From Luteimonas abyssi (GTDB lineage Bacteria > Pseudomonadota > Gammaproteobacteria > Xanthomonadales > Xanthomonadaceae), in NCBI RefSeq assembly GCF_001482195.1, contig NZ_KQ759763.1, positions 2,216,951 through 2,278,274 of the forward strand: 61,324 bases of DNA, written 5' to 3'. The position numbers and the translations under genes were made by a program. The notes below the pieces were generated by a model. The model was not told where the DNA came from. It searched no databases and worked only from the letters and a program-made list of their open reading frames with translations. Shown here piece by piece: positions 1 through 9,084 of the stretch; position 1 is the stretch's first letter, and the number at the start of each line of letters is the position of its first letter.

Positions 1-2
1 TC

Positions 3-536
3 GACTACCCCGGCTTCCAGGACGCCGATGCCCCGGACATGGAGACCTACTCCAAGGCCCTCAACGCCGGCCAGTACCCGCTGTCGGTGCTGGCGGTGAC
101 CGCACACGCCGCCGGCCTGTACCGCAGCGGCGTCTACGGCAACACCATGACCGCCAACCCGCGCGCACTCGATGTCGCCAGCACCACGCTGGGTCAGCTC
201 ACCCCCGCCCTGCGCACCAACATCCGCGACGCTGGAAAGGCCGCCGTGGCGAAGCTGGAGACGCTCAAGGGCGAGCTGGGCGGCCTGATCACCAAGGTGC
301 AGGGCACCGGCCTGCTGTTCTCCTGCGAGCTCGCGCCCGAGTTCAAGTGCTACGGCGCCGGCTCCACCGAGGAGTGGCTGCGCGAACAGGGCGTCGGCGT
401 GATCCACGGCGGCGCCAACTCGCTGCGCTTCACCCCGCACTTCGCCATCACCGACGCGGAACTCGACCTGCTGGTCTCGATGGTCGGCCGCGCCCTGCGC
501 GAAGGCCCGCGCAAGACCCAGGCCGCCGCGGCCTGA
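3..536 (+). CDS. Class III (PLP-dependent) aminotransferase, C-terminal part, cut by the window edge
   Basis: The frame is open at the left edge, so only about the last 177 codons are present. The stretch YSKALNAGQYPLSVLAV (codons from 51) has the shape of the PLP-lysine segment of class III aminotransferases (usual form: K-A-L-x-x-G-x-Y-P-L-S), so the lysine there is the likely Schiff-base residue. A GNTMTANP motif and a C-terminal LRFTPHFAITDAELD segment also fit the acetylornithine/ornithine/GABA aminotransferase group. The amino donor cannot be decided from this fragment. The stop is followed by a strong hairpin at 548-584, so this is probably the last gene of its transcript. Family is secure; substrate is unknown. 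Confidence 0.85.
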   Translation, partial: DYPGFQDADAPDMETYSKALNAGQYPLSVLAVTAHAAGLYRSGVYGNTMTANPRALDVASTTLGQLTPALRTNIRDAGKAAVAKLETLKGELGGLITKVQGTGLLFSCELAPEFKCYGAGSTEEWLREQGVGVIHGGANSLRFTPHFAITDAELDLLVSMVGRALREGPRKTQAAAA

Positions 537-547
537 CGTTCCGCGGC

Positions 548-584
548 GTCGTATCACCGGCTTGGATCACGCCGGGGATACGAC
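548..584 (+). terminator. Hairpin after the aminotransferase stop
   Basis: The arms gtcgtatc (548-555) and gatacgac (577-584) pair perfectly. After one mismatch, ccggc (557-561) pairs with gccgg (571-575), leaving a 9-base loop. It starts 11 bases after the stop codon. There is no U-run behind it, so it may be an mRNA-stabilising or Rho-assisted end rather than a classical intrinsic terminator. Confidence 0.6.
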
Positions 585-754
585 AATGTGCCACCGAGCC
601 CCCCCGCTGCCGTGGGCGGATGTTCACAAACCTCCTCGTGAGAATGTATGGAAAACGGCTCTCCCGAATGCTCGGGGTAGTCGGAGAAGAGAGCAGGTGA
701 GCGTGTCGGCTTCGGCGGGAGCGGCGCCGCAACCGGGGCATGCTCCTCGGCTCG

Positions 755-800
755 GTCAGACATCCCTGTCTGACTCGCCGCCGCAGGCCATCCATGGCCT
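755..800 (-). repeat. Double-hairpin intergenic repeat, copy A (inverted)
   Basis: Hairpin 1 is gtcagaca-tccc-tgtctgac (755-774) and hairpin 2 is aggcca-tcca-tggcct (785-800). Read on the minus strand, the order is a GCCATGGATGGC-type hairpin, a short G/C spacer containing GAGTCA, then a hairpin with a GGGA/AGGAT loop. The same order and spacing occur in direct plus orientation at 922-968, so this is one member of a repeat family. Confidence 0.75.
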
Positions 801-921
801 GCTCTCCGCATACCCCGGCCGCGACGCCGCGTCGGCCATTCGCTGACGCAGCTTCTTTTAGGCGAGGCGCCCATCTCGACGCCGAGACGAGCCGTGCCCA
901 GGCGGTCGGGTGTCGCGTCAA

Positions 922-968
922 GCGCGCCATGGATGGCGCGCGCCCGAGTCAAGGCAGGATGCCTTGAC
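922..968 (+). repeat. Double-hairpin intergenic repeat, copy B
   Basis: Hairpin 1 is gcgcgcca-tgga-tggcgcgc (922-941) and hairpin 2 is gtcaaggc-aggat-gccttgac (948-968), joined by a spacer that runs into gagtca. It matches the reverse complement of 755-800 in plan and in loop sequences. The stems differ from copy A, but the differences are compensated so that both hairpins still close. Confidence 0.75.
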
Positions 969-1173
969 CGAGGGAAGAGCGATTCCCGGCCGCCTGGGCG
1001 CGGCGTCCTAACGAACCCCGCGCAAACGGCTTCCACGCGGCCGGTGGCCGGAGACGTCGCGCAAGGAGGAAGCTGCCCATTCCGGCAAAGGCCGTCAGGT
1101 CGCAACGAGACCAAGCGACACGACGTCTACCACCTAGTTTCCAGCGACAGCCCGATAGCCGGACAAACAACAC

Positions 1174-3372
1174 CTAAGGCGCTGCCGACACCCCAGACGC
1201 CAGCAACTCGAACGACACCGGCTCGCCGCTCTTCGCATTCGCGCACACCCACAGATCGAACAACCCCGGCTCGGCACGACGCACGCCGTCCGCATCGGTG
1301 AACGCAAGCGCATCCCGATGCAACGCGAACCGCACCTCCACCTCGCCGCCCGCCGCGATCGCCACCTTCTCGAACGCCTTCAGCTCGCGCACCGGCCGCA
1401 CCCGGCTGGCGACACGGTCGTGGATATAGAGCTGCACAACCTCCTCGCCGTCCACATCGCCCACGTTGCGCACCGTGGTCACGATCTCCAGCGTGTCGTC
1501 CCACCCCAGCCGCGTCGTGCCGAGACGTGGCGCGTCGTACTCGAACCGCGTGTAGCTCAGGCCGTACCCGAACGGATACAGCGGCTCGTTCGGAATTTCC
1601 CGCCAGCGCGCCTTGAACTCCGACATCGTCGGCAACTCCGGCCGCCCCGTTCGCGGATGGTTGTAGAAGTAAGGCTGCTGCCCAGTCGCCTGCGGAAAGC
1701 TCACCGGCAACCGTGCGGACGGGTTGTAATCGCCGAACAGCACGTCGGCCACCGCCGAACCGGTGCGGGTGCCGAGGTACCACGTCACCAGGATCGCCTG
1801 CGCATCGCGGACGGCGCCGGTCAGCGCCAGCGCGCGACCGTTGCGCAGCACGACGACCACCGGCGTACCGGTCGCCGCCACCGCTTCGGCCAGCGCCTCC
1901 TGCGCCGGCGGCAGACCGATGTCGATGCGCGACTGCGCCTCGCCGCTGTAGCGCTGCGGCTCACCCAGGGCCAGCACCACCACGTCCGCATCGCGCGCGG
2001 CGGCCACCGCGGCTTCGATCCCGCCTTCCACCGGCGCCTCCAGATCGCAGCCCGGGACCACCACCAGCGAGGCCGCGGCCTCGCCGAGCGCGGCGCGCAC
2101 CCCGTCCTCGAGCGGCTCGTAGCGGCTCCTGTCGCCGAACAGCGTCCAGCAACCCTCGATGTTCTCGCGGTCGCGCGCGAACGGGCCGACCAGCGCGATG
2201 CGCTGCTCCCGCTTCTTCAGCGGCAGCACCGCATCGTCGTTCTTCAACAGGACGATCGAACGCCGCGCCGCATCCCGTGCCAGGGCCTCGTGATCGGCCA
2301 GATGCCCCGTGTCCGCCTCGCGCTCCGGATCCAGCGAACGATAGGGGTCGTCGAGCAAACCGATGCGTTCCTTGAGCACCAGCATCCGCCGCACGCCTTC
2401 GTCCAGCGCCGCCATCGGCACCTCGCCGCTTTCCACCAGCGCGGGCAGGTGCGCGGCATAGAAGCCGCTCTGCATGCTGAGATCGAGACCGGCGAGAAAC
2501 GCCTTCTTCGTCGCGTCGCGGTCATCTTCCGCATAGCCGTGGGCGACCAGTTCCATGTCGGCGGTGTAGTCCGAGATCACCACACCGTCGAAGCCCCATT
2601 CCTCGCGCAGGATGCCGGTCAGCAGCCCGCGATTGGCGCTGGCGGGCACCCCGTTGATGTCGTTGAAGGCCGACATCACGCTGATCGCGCCGGCCGCGAA
2701 CGCCGCCTGGAACGGCGGCAGGTGCACGTCGCGCAGGGTCTGCGGGGCGATGTCGACACTGGCGTATTCCATGCCGGCGGCCACGGCGCCATAGGCGGCG
2801 AAATGCTTGGGCGTGGCCAGCAGCGCGTCGTGCGCGGTCAGGTCGTCGCCCTGGAAGCCGCGCACACGGGCGGCGGCGAACGCGCAGCCGAGCACCACAT
2901 CCTCGCCGGCGCCCTCGGCCCCCCGGCCCCAGCGCTGGTCGCGGGCGATATCGACCGCGGGCGCATAGGTCCAGTGCAGACCGGCCGCGGTCGCCTCCAC
3001 CGCGGTCGCCCGCGCCGTGCGCTCGGCCAGCGCGGGCTCGAAGCTCGCCGCCTCGCCCAGCGGAATGGGGAACACCGTACGCATGCCGTGGATCACGTCG
3101 GCCGCCAGCGCGACCGGGATGCCCAGCCGGCTCTCCTCAACCGCGACCTGCTGGATCCGCCGGCCCAGCTCGGCGCCCACGCCGTTGAACAGCGAGCCGA
3201 CGCGGCCGGCCCGGACCTGCGCCAGCACCTCGTCGGCATTGCGCACATTGGCTTCGGGATTCACGTCGGGCGCGAACGGCCGCACCATATCGGCGAAGAC
3301 CCCGAGCTGGCCGACCTTCTCCTCGACGGTCATGCGGGCGATCAGGGACTCGATCCGGGCGGAAGCAGCCAT
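1174..3372 (-). CDS. bglX: Beta-glucosidase, glycoside hydrolase family 3
   Basis: The 732-residue protein has the GH3 architecture. The N-terminal TIM barrel carries TPKHFAAYG (K189-H190) and VISDYTADME, where D268 is the expected catalytic nucleophile. The GH3 C-terminal sandwich follows (around 370-590), and a fibronectin type III-like domain ends the protein (around 640-720, with EEVVQLYIHD). BglX enzymes hydrolyse beta-linked gluco-oligosaccharides. E. coli BglX is periplasmic, but no signal peptide is visible here (MAASARIESL start), so this one may act in the cytoplasm or the true start may lie elsewhere. A LacI-type operator lies just upstream. Single-gene unit. Confidence 0.9.
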   Translation of the reverse strand: MAASARIESLIARMTVEEKVGQLGVFADMVRPFAPDVNPEANVRNADEVLAQVRAGRVGSLFNGVGAELGRRIQQVAVEESRLGIPVALAADVIHGMRTVFPIPLGEAASFEPALAERTARATAVEATAAGLHWTYAPAVDIARDQRWGRGAEGAGEDVVLGCAFAAARVRGFQGDDLTAHDALLATPKHFAAYGAVAAGMEYASVDIAPQTLRDVHLPPFQAAFAAGAISVMSAFNDINGVPASANRGLLTGILREEWGFDGVVISDYTADMELVAHGYAEDDRDATKKAFLAGLDLSMQSGFYAAHLPALVESGEVPMAALDEGVRRMLVLKERIGLLDDPYRSLDPEREADTGHLADHEALARDAARRSIVLLKNDDAVLPLKKREQRIALVGPFARDRENIEGCWTLFGDRSRYEPLEDGVRAALGEAAASLVVVPGCDLEAPVEGGIEAAVAAARDADVVVLALGEPQRYSGEAQSRIDIGLPPAQEALAEAVAATGTPVVVVLRNGRALALTGAVRDAQAILVTWYLGTRTGSAVADVLFGDYNPSARLPVSFPQATGQQPYFYNHPRTGRPELPTMSEFKARWREIPNEPLYPFGYGLSYTRFEYDAPRLGTTRLGWDDTLEIVTTVRNVGDVDGEEVVQLYIHDRVASRVRPVRELKAFEKVAIAAGGEVEVRFALHRDALAFTDADGVRRAEPGLFDLWVCANAKSGEPVSFELLASGVSAAP

Positions 3373-3383
3373 GCAGCCTCTGA

Positions 3384-3410
3384 GAAAACGTTTCCAGGGC
3401 CGGCATTCTA
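3384..3410 (-). promoter_or_regulatory. Putative LacI-family operator and -10 element of bglX
   Basis: gaaaacgtttcc (3384-3395) has the CG-centred palindrome aaacgttt typical of LacI/GalR operators. It ends 11 bases before the bglX ATG. On the minus strand a -10-like TAGAAT (plus 3405-3410) lies just upstream of it, so a bound repressor would cover the transcription start. The rest of 3411-3693 shows no gene or clear signal. Confidence 0.55.
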
Positions 3411-3693
3411 GTGGGCTCGACCCCGGTCACGCACCCCCTGCCGCGTTCAGCAACGACGTCCCGGTGGTCGGTCGACGCCCGTGCGCCTCGCCCGGGAATG
3501 CTTGGACCACACAGCGGCCCCCCCGGGCATAGACGCCGCGGCGAAAGCTCCGCGGGTCGTCCGCATGCGCTCGTACGCGCCTGCAACGCGCCCCGGTGAA
3601 ACGGCCGTACGCAGCTGGCAGACATCGCTTGGCCCCTTGTGTGTCGACCCTCCCGCGCCGCCCCGATCCGGATGCCCGGCGGGCCACGATGCG

Positions 3694-4350
3694 TCAGTCG
3701 TCGCCGGCCTCCGCGAAGCGCGCCATGGCCTCGACCACGAGCCGCCGGGCCTCGGCGGCGTCGCCCCACCCCTGCAGTTCGATGCGGTTGGTGCCCTCGG
3801 GCAGATCCTTGTATACGCGGAAGAAGGCCTCGATCCGCTGGCGTTCGAGCGCCGGCAGGTCGTCGAGGCCCCGGACCGCCGTGTAGGTCGGGTCCACGTC
3901 GTCGGCGGGCACGGCGACGATTTTCTCGTCGTCCTCGCCACCGTCGCGCATCCGCAGTACGCCGACCGGACGCACCTTGATCAGCGCGCCCGGCATCACC
4001 GGCATCCGGGTGAGTACCAGGCCGTCCAGGGGATCGCCATCGCCACCGAGCGTGGACGGCAGCGCGCCGTAGTTGGCCGGATAGGCCACCGCCATCGCCA
4101 TGAGGCGGTCCGCGTACAGCAGCCCGTCCTCGCCCAGCTCGTACTTGACCTGCCCGCCGGCGGGAATCTCCACCGCCAGCAGAACCTCTGCCGGTGCCGT
4201 CGCGGGTTGCGCCACCCGCAACGGATGCGCCGGCCGCTCCGACGCACGTGCGGTCGGAGCAGCCGGCCCCGCCAGACCCACTGTCAACGGCACCAGCAGC
4301 ATGAGCGCCAGCGCGGCGCCCAGCCCGGCTGGCCGACGCGGCCCGGTCAC
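3694..4350 (-). CDS. ppa: Exported inorganic pyrophosphatase (family I)
   Basis: A GTG start gives 218 residues. Residues 1-36 look like a signal peptide (LGAALALMLLVPLTVGLAG, then an Ala-rich cleavage region). The catalytic domain contains KYELG (around 69), the signature DGDPLDG (D104, D106, D109) and EDDEKIVAVP (K143), all family I hallmarks for Mg-dependent PPi hydrolysis. Most bacterial Ppa proteins are cytosolic, so a predicted exported form is unusual. The start overlaps the stop of the upstream metallophosphatase as GTGA (4347-4350), implying translational coupling. Together the two genes suggest periplasmic release of phosphate. The GTG start rests on the overlap and the signal peptide. 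Confidence 0.85.
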   Translation of the reverse strand: MTGPRRPAGLGAALALMLLVPLTVGLAGPAAPTARASERPAHPLRVAQPATAPAEVLLAVEIPAGGQVKYELGEDGLLYADRLMAMAVAYPANYGALPSTLGGDGDPLDGLVLTRMPVMPGALIKVRPVGVLRMRDGGEDDEKIVAVPADDVDPTYTAVRGLDDLPALERQRIEAFFRVYKDLPEGTNRIELQGWGDAAEARRLVVEAMARFAEAGDD

Positions 4351-5738
4351 TCCCAGCACCGGTCCGCCCGTCCCTTCAGCGTCGCCTCGCGCGGGCAGTC
4401 GCGCTGCTGGATGCGCCCTTCCGTCCGCTCGACCAGCGCCACCGAATCCCCCCGGCGCTGCAGCTCGAACGCGTCGTAGAGACGCCCGGTCACGGTGCGC
4501 GATTCGTAGGCGAGCCGGTCGCCGTCGATGCGCAGCACCTGGAACAGCTGGGTGTCTTCCGCGACCGGCGACATGTCCTGGCGCGCCTGCGCCGAGAGCC
4601 GGTACTGCTTGGCACCCGCCACCGAGACCACGTACTGCGGCGTCGGCCGCGCCCGCTCGCCACCGCGCCGGCCGTAGACATGGTCGTGGCCCTGCAGGAC
4701 CAGATCCACGGCGTGGCGCTCCAGCACCGGCAGCACCTGCTCGCGCAACACCACGTTGTCGCGATCCTGGCGTGGCGAGAACATCGGCTGGTGGATCAAC
4801 ACCACCGTCCAGCGACGCGGGCTGTCGGTGAGCACGCCGTCCAGCCATCGCGCCTGCGCCTGGGCGGTGCCCAGATCCAGCGCCGACGTGCCATCCAGCA
4901 CGACGAAGCGGACATCCTGCGCATCGAACCAGTACGTACTGATGTCCGCGCCGGTCGCACCATTACCCGGCAGCGCGAAGGTGTGCGGCCAGTGCGTGCC
5001 CATGATGCGCCGCTCCTGCGGCGTATCCTCGAACTCTTCGTCGTACTCGTGGTTGCCCATCGCAGGCGCGATGGTCATGGTCGCGGCGACGGGCGCGACG
5101 GCGTCGAACCACTCGCCCCATTCGTTGTCGTCCTCGCCGTCGCCGCCGCTGACCAGGTCGCCGGCGAACAGCGCGAGCCGCGCATCCGGTGCGTGCCGCA
5201 ACGACTCCAGCATCACCCGCGACACCAGACTGGCGTTCTGGTTCTGGGTGTCGCCGAAGTACAGCACCGTCATCGGCTGCTCCGGCGCCGGCGCGGTCCG
5301 CATCTGCCGCCAGGGCCCCCAAGTGCCATCGCCCTGCACGCGCCAGGCATACAGCGTGTCCGGTTCCAGACCGTCGATGCGTGCGCGATGGGCATGCGCG
5401 GGACCGTTCTCGGTTGCCATCGGCGTGGTCGCCGCACGCACCCGGCGCACTTCGCCCGGATCGGGCGAATCGCCGGCCTCCGCGATTTCGACCACGGGTG
5501 CCTCGACGCCGGCACCGGTGCGCCAGGCGACGGAAAAGCCGCGCGCGGCGTCTTCCAGCGGGGTGGCGACGATGCGGTCCGGCAACGCGTTCGCGGCGTA
5601 GTGCATCACGCCCGCGGGCACCAGCGTGTTCGGATCCGGCTGCGTACGCCGGATGTCCTGCGCGGACAGCGGGGTGGACAGGACGGCGGCGATCGCGGCG
5701 GCGACAACCGCGCGCTTGAAGTGACGACGGAGATTCAT
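4347..5738 (-). CDS. Exported metallophosphatase of the purple acid phosphatase type
   Basis: 463 residues. MNLRRHFKRAVVAAAIAAVL and the following Ser-Ala-Gln form a signal peptide. Residues 50-150 look like the N-terminal fibronectin-like domain of purple acid phosphatases. The calcineurin-like domain has the metal ligands in order: GDTQ (162-165), GDLVSGG (193-199), GNHEYD (228-233), HQPMF (316-320) and GHDHVYGR (350-357). It should hydrolyse phosphomonoesters in the periplasm; the substrate is not known. The start overlaps the stop of an upstream 107-residue ORF (ATGA, 5735-5738), and the stop overlaps the start of the secreted pyrophosphatase. The three genes form a tight operon divergent from a TonB receptor. 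Confidence 0.88.
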   Translation of the reverse strand: MNLRRHFKRAVVAAAIAAVLSTPLSAQDIRRTQPDPNTLVPAGVMHYAANALPDRIVATPLEDAARGFSVAWRTGAGVEAPVVEIAEAGDSPDPGEVRRVRAATTPMATENGPAHAHRARIDGLEPDTLYAWRVQGDGTWGPWRQMRTAPAPEQPMTVLYFGDTQNQNASLVSRVMLESLRHAPDARLALFAGDLVSGGDGEDDNEWGEWFDAVAPVAATMTIAPAMGNHEYDEEFEDTPQERRIMGTHWPHTFALPGNGATGADISTYWFDAQDVRFVVLDGTSALDLGTAQAQARWLDGVLTDSPRRWTVVLIHQPMFSPRQDRDNVVLREQVLPVLERHAVDLVLQGHDHVYGRRGGERARPTPQYVVSVAGAKQYRLSAQARQDMSPVAEDTQLFQVLRIDGDRLAYESRTVTGRLYDAFELQRRGDSVALVERTEGRIQQRDCPREATLKGRADRCWE

Positions 5739-6058
5739 GCGTGGGTCTCGCGAGGGGACGAATTGAGCGTGGAGGCCATGTCGCGCCAGTCGAACGCCAC
5801 CAATTCCTGGTCGTCGCGAACGGCGTACACGGCGCGCTGCGAAAACCCTCCGGTGGCGCGCTGGTCCAGCGCGATGCCATCGGTACATGCCGATGGAACA
5901 TCGCCGGGACTGCGGGCGGCGACGACGAACAAGGAGAGAGCAGGCTGGGAAAGGATCGAAACGGATGCCATCTGACTCGGCGAAACCAGCGGGGGCTGCA
6001 GCCTACGTCGCCATTGCTGCAGTGCCGTGACGGCGGCGGGTCGGCGCGAAAACTTCAT
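5735..6058 (-). CDS. Small hypothetical protein at the head of the phosphatase operon
   Basis: 107 residues, unrecognised. It has no clear signal peptide, membrane span or metal motif. The C-terminal half (SQRAVYAVRDDQELVAFDWR) looks like a folded protein. The reasons for calling it are the ATGA overlap with the metallophosphatase start, an AAGG-type ribosome site before the ATG, and its place as first gene of the unit. Third-position GC is lower than in its neighbours, so a non-coding explanation remains possible. Confidence 0.5.
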   Translation of the reverse strand: MKFSRRPAAVTALQQWRRRLQPPLVSPSQMASVSILSQPALSLFVVAARSPGDVPSACTDGIALDQRATGGFSQRAVYAVRDDQELVAFDWRDMASTLNSSPRETHA

Positions 6059-6104
6059 CGCCTTTTAACCGGGCTGAAACGTTCCACGCACAGAGTGCGG
6101 CGCC

Positions 6105-6136
6105 AACGACAGCCCTCGCATCGCGACGCTGTCGTT
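6105..6136. promoter_or_regulatory. Perfect 8-bp inverted repeat between phosphatase operon and TonB receptor
   Basis: aacgacag (6105-6112) and ctgtcgtt (6129-6136) are exact reverse complements separated by 16 bases. The repeat sits 31 bases before the TonB receptor ATG and 46 bases before the start of the divergent small gene. This is a likely position for a shared regulator site. The half-site ctgtcgtt resembles a PhoB half-box (CTGTCAT), but the direct-repeat arrangement of a Pho box is missing, so the regulator is unknown. Confidence 0.4.
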
Positions 6137-6167
6137 TTCTTCTTTCCCAGTCAGTCCAGGGCACACG

Positions 6168-8999
6168 ATGAATCCGACCCGTTCCGCGATGACGCTCGCG
6201 GTCGCTTCCGCGCTCGCGCTTCTCCTCCCCTCGCACGCCGGCGCGCAGTCCCTGCCCCAACCGGAGGTCTCCGCCAGCGGCGCGCCCGGGATCGTGAACG
6301 GGCGCGTCAAGGAGGGCGTGCGCGGTGTATCGCTCGACGGTGCCGTGGTGATCCTCAACGGTTACCAGGTCACCACCGGCCGCGACGGTGGCTTCCGGAT
6401 CAGCGGTGTCGCCCCCGGACGCTATACGTTGCGTATCGACTACCTGGGCTATCAGGGCCGGGAAGTGGAAATCGACGTCGGCGCCGATGCCGGCGTGCGC
6501 CTCGACGTCACCCTGCAGAGCACCGCGGCGATGGAGCTCGATCGCATCCAGGTGCGCGGCACCCGCGACGCGCAGGCGCTCGCGCTCAACCAGCAGCGCA
6601 CCGCGATCAACTACACCAACGTGGTGTCCGCCGACCTGCTCGGCCAGTTCCCCGACAACAACATCGCCGAATCCACCCAGCGCATTCCCGGCGTGTCGAT
6701 CGAGCGCGACCAGGGCGAAGGCCGCTACGTCACCGTGCGCGGCGCGCCGAAGGAGTTCACCACCGTCTCGATCGACGGCGTGCAGTTGGCCAACCCCGAC
6801 TCCGCCAGCCGCGGCGTGGAGCTCGACACCATCCCGGCCGACGTCATCTCCGCACTGGAAGTCACCAAGGCGCTGACCCCGGACATGGACGGCGACGCCA
6901 TCGCGGGCAACATCAACATCCGTACCCAGAGTGCGCTGGACCGCGACGGCATGACCCTGCGCGCTTCGGCCGGCATGGGGCGTTACGAGCTGGGCAACGG
7001 CGACAACGAGCGCTACAACGCGACCCTCGGCAACCGCTTCGGTGCCGACCGCAACGTCGGCGTGCTGCTGTCGGCATCGCACAGCCGGCAGGGGCGCTTC
7101 ACCGACAACGTCGAGACGCTGTACCAGGATCTCGGCGACGGCCGCATCGTGCCGGCAGCGGTCGAGATCAAGGATTACGAAGGCGTGCGCACGCGCACGG
7201 GCGTGACCGGCCGCTTCGATTTCCGGATCGACCCGGGCAACCTGCTGTACTTCGTCGCTTCCGACTCCACGTTCGAGGATCGCGAGTTCCGCGACAACCT
7301 GATCATGGAACTCGAGCGCCATACCGACGATTCCGGCCAGACCACCGGCACCGCCGGGCGCGCCACCTTCGACAAGGAGCTGCGCGAGCGCACCTACGAC
7401 AAGAACATCCGCACCTTCAACCTGGGCGGCGAGCACTTCGTCGGCGACCAATGGAAGATCGACTGGCAGGCCTCGCGCAGCCGCGCGACCAAGGAAACCC
7501 AGCCGCGCATGCAGTACGTCTTCCGCTCCACCGTGCGCCCGGAACTGGCCTACGACTACACCAACCACGACTTCCCGACCTGGACCATCATCGGCCAGCC
7601 CGACGCACCGGCCACCGGCGTCGACCTGCCCGAATCCTGGTTCGGCTTCCGTCGCCTCAACGACCGTTACGAGTACAACCGCGAAACCGAAGACGCGCTG
7701 CGGCTCGATTTCGAGCGGCAGCAGGCCTTGCTCGGCGACAGCGGCACGATGAAGTTCGGCCTGCGCTCGCGCATGCGCGAAAAGTCGTTCGACGACGAGC
7801 GTTACCGCAATAGCGATGCGGACGACTTCGCGGCGCTCGGCATCACCATGTCGGACATGCTGTGCGACGGCGTCTCCAACAATTTCGGCTACTTCCTCGC
7901 CGGCCGCCGCTTCTGCCGCGACATCTTCGACCGCCATGCCGGCCCTCTGCGCGACAGCGAGAACCACGGGCGTCTGATCCCCGACTCCCTGATCGGCGAC
8001 TACACCGCCGAGGAGGACGTGCACGGCGCCTACGTCCGCCTGGACGCGGAATGGGAGCAACTGACCCTGGTCACCGGCCTGCGCTACGAGCGCACCCGAC
8101 TGGAGGGCGCGGCGATCCAGTTCGACGAGGACGAGGAGGTCATCGTCCCGATGCGTTCGAGCCGCGATTACGGCCACCTGCTGCCGAGCGTCCACCTGCG
8201 TTACGAGATCGACGCCGACACCATCTGGCGCGCGTCCTACTCGACCGGCCTGAACCGGCCCGACTTCCACCGCACCGCCCCGTTCCGGGTCTTCGCCGAC
8301 GATTCGGATGGGGACAATGCGATCATCGAGGTCGAGGCAGGCAATCCGGACGTCGAGGCGGCCTACGCGCACAACCTCGACCTGTCGCTGGAACGCTACC
8401 TGCGCCCGCTGGGCCTGGTGTCGGCGGCGGTGTTCTACAAGCGCATCGAGCATCCGCTGTTCGTCGCCACCTCGACCGAGGTCCAGCCGGACGGCAGCCG
8501 CGTCCGCACCACCCGCCCGGAGAACGGCGACAGCGGCCGCATCTACGGCGCGGAGCTGGCCTGGCAGCAGACCTTCGACTTCCTGCCGGCGCCGTTCGAC
8601 GGCCTGGGCGTCTACACCAACTACACCTATGCCAACTCGCGTGCGGACCTGCCGTTCGACGGCGGCAGCACCGAGCTGCCCGGGACGTCGCGCAACAACT
8701 ACAACGTCGCCCTGAGCTACGACAAGCACGGCTTCACCGCGCGTCTGGCCTACAACTACCGTTCCAGGTTCATCCAGGCGTTCGACGTGACCTCGCCGGA
8801 ACTCAATGTGTACTGGGACGATCGCGAGAGCCTGGATTTCTCGGTCGGTTACGCATTGACCCCGCAGTGGCGCCTGTTCGGCGAGGTCAACAACATCACC
8901 GATACCGACCAGGTCCGCTTCCAGGGCGAACGCGCCCGGGTGCTGGAAATGGAGAACTTCGGCCGCTCCTGGCTGGCCGGCGTGCGCTTCGAGTACTGA
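6168..8999 (+). CDS. TonB-dependent receptor with carboxypeptidase-like N-terminal domain
   Basis: 943 residues. The signal peptide is [20 protein letters not shown], ending in HAGAQ. Residues about 40-125 form a CarboxypepD-regulatory-like domain ([20 protein letters not shown]). The plug follows, with [18 protein letters not shown] and [18 protein letters not shown]. The rest is the 22-stranded barrel, closing with the aromatic terminus RFEY. This receptor class is abundant in xanthomonads and imports scarce nutrients across the outer membrane. The divergent exported phosphatases suggest a phosphorylated substrate, but that is inference from the neighbours only. It is followed by upp, which starts 85 bases after the stop and is probably independent. 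Confidence 0.9.
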   Translation: MNPTRSAMTLAVASALALLLPSHAGAQSLPQPEVSASGAPGIVNGRVKEGVRGVSLDGAVVILNGYQVTTGRDGGFRISGVAPGRYTLRIDYLGYQGREVEIDVGADAGVRLDVTLQSTAAMELDRIQVRGTRDAQALALNQQRTAINYTNVVSADLLGQFPDNNIAESTQRIPGVSIERDQGEGRYVTVRGAPKEFTTVSIDGVQLANPDSASRGVELDTIPADVISALEVTKALTPDMDGDAIAGNINIRTQSALDRDGMTLRASAGMGRYELGNGDNERYNATLGNRFGADRNVGVLLSASHSRQGRFTDNVETLYQDLGDGRIVPAAVEIKDYEGVRTRTGVTGRFDFRIDPGNLLYFVASDSTFEDREFRDNLIMELERHTDDSGQTTGTAGRATFDKELRERTYDKNIRTFNLGGEHFVGDQWKIDWQASRSRATKETQPRMQYVFRSTVRPELAYDYTNHDFPTWTIIGQPDAPATGVDLPESWFGFRRLNDRYEYNRETEDALRLDFERQQALLGDSGTMKFGLRSRMREKSFDDERYRNSDADDFAALGITMSDMLCDGVSNNFGYFLAGRRFCRDIFDRHAGPLRDSENHGRLIPDSLIGDYTAEEDVHGAYVRLDAEWEQLTLVTGLRYERTRLEGAAIQFDEDEEVIVPMRSSRDYGHLLPSVHLRYEIDADTIWRASYSTGLNRPDFHRTAPFRVFADDSDGDNAIIEVEAGNPDVEAAYAHNLDLSLERYLRPLGLVSAAVFYKRIEHPLFVATSTEVQPDGSRVRTTRPENGDSGRIYGAELAWQQTFDFLPAPFDGLGVYTNYTYANSRADLPFDGGSTELPGTSRNNYNVALSYDKHGFTARLAYNYRSRFIQAFDVTSPELNVYWDDRESLDFSVGYALTPQWRLFGEVNNITDTDQVRFQGERARVLEMENFGRSWLAGVRFEY

Positions 9000-9084
9000 T
9001 CCGCACATCGCGCACGCGGCCGCCGGCCGCGTGCGTCGCCGGTGCCGACTGCGGCACACTGGCGGCTCCGTCTCGGGAGCCGCC

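Larger units (their letters stand above)
537..1173. other. Gene-free region of about 640 bases
   Basis: It lies between the aminotransferase and the convergent bglX. No frame here has a ribosome-binding site or protein-like composition. It holds the terminator-like hairpin at 548-584 and two inverted copies of a double-hairpin repeat (755-800 and 922-968). Nothing else recognisable was seen. Confidence 0.6.

Noticed and set aside
448..930. Minus-strand frame overlapping the aminotransferase end, with a GAGGAGG sequence near 630
   Set aside because: The nearest start codon is too close to the purine stretch, the product is Arg/Pro-rich, and the frame runs through the hairpin repeats.
6105..6136. 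Pho box for the phosphatase operon
   Set aside because: The half-sites are inverted and 16 bases apart, whereas PhoB boxes are direct repeats at 11-bp spacing. It is kept only as an unassigned inverted repeat.
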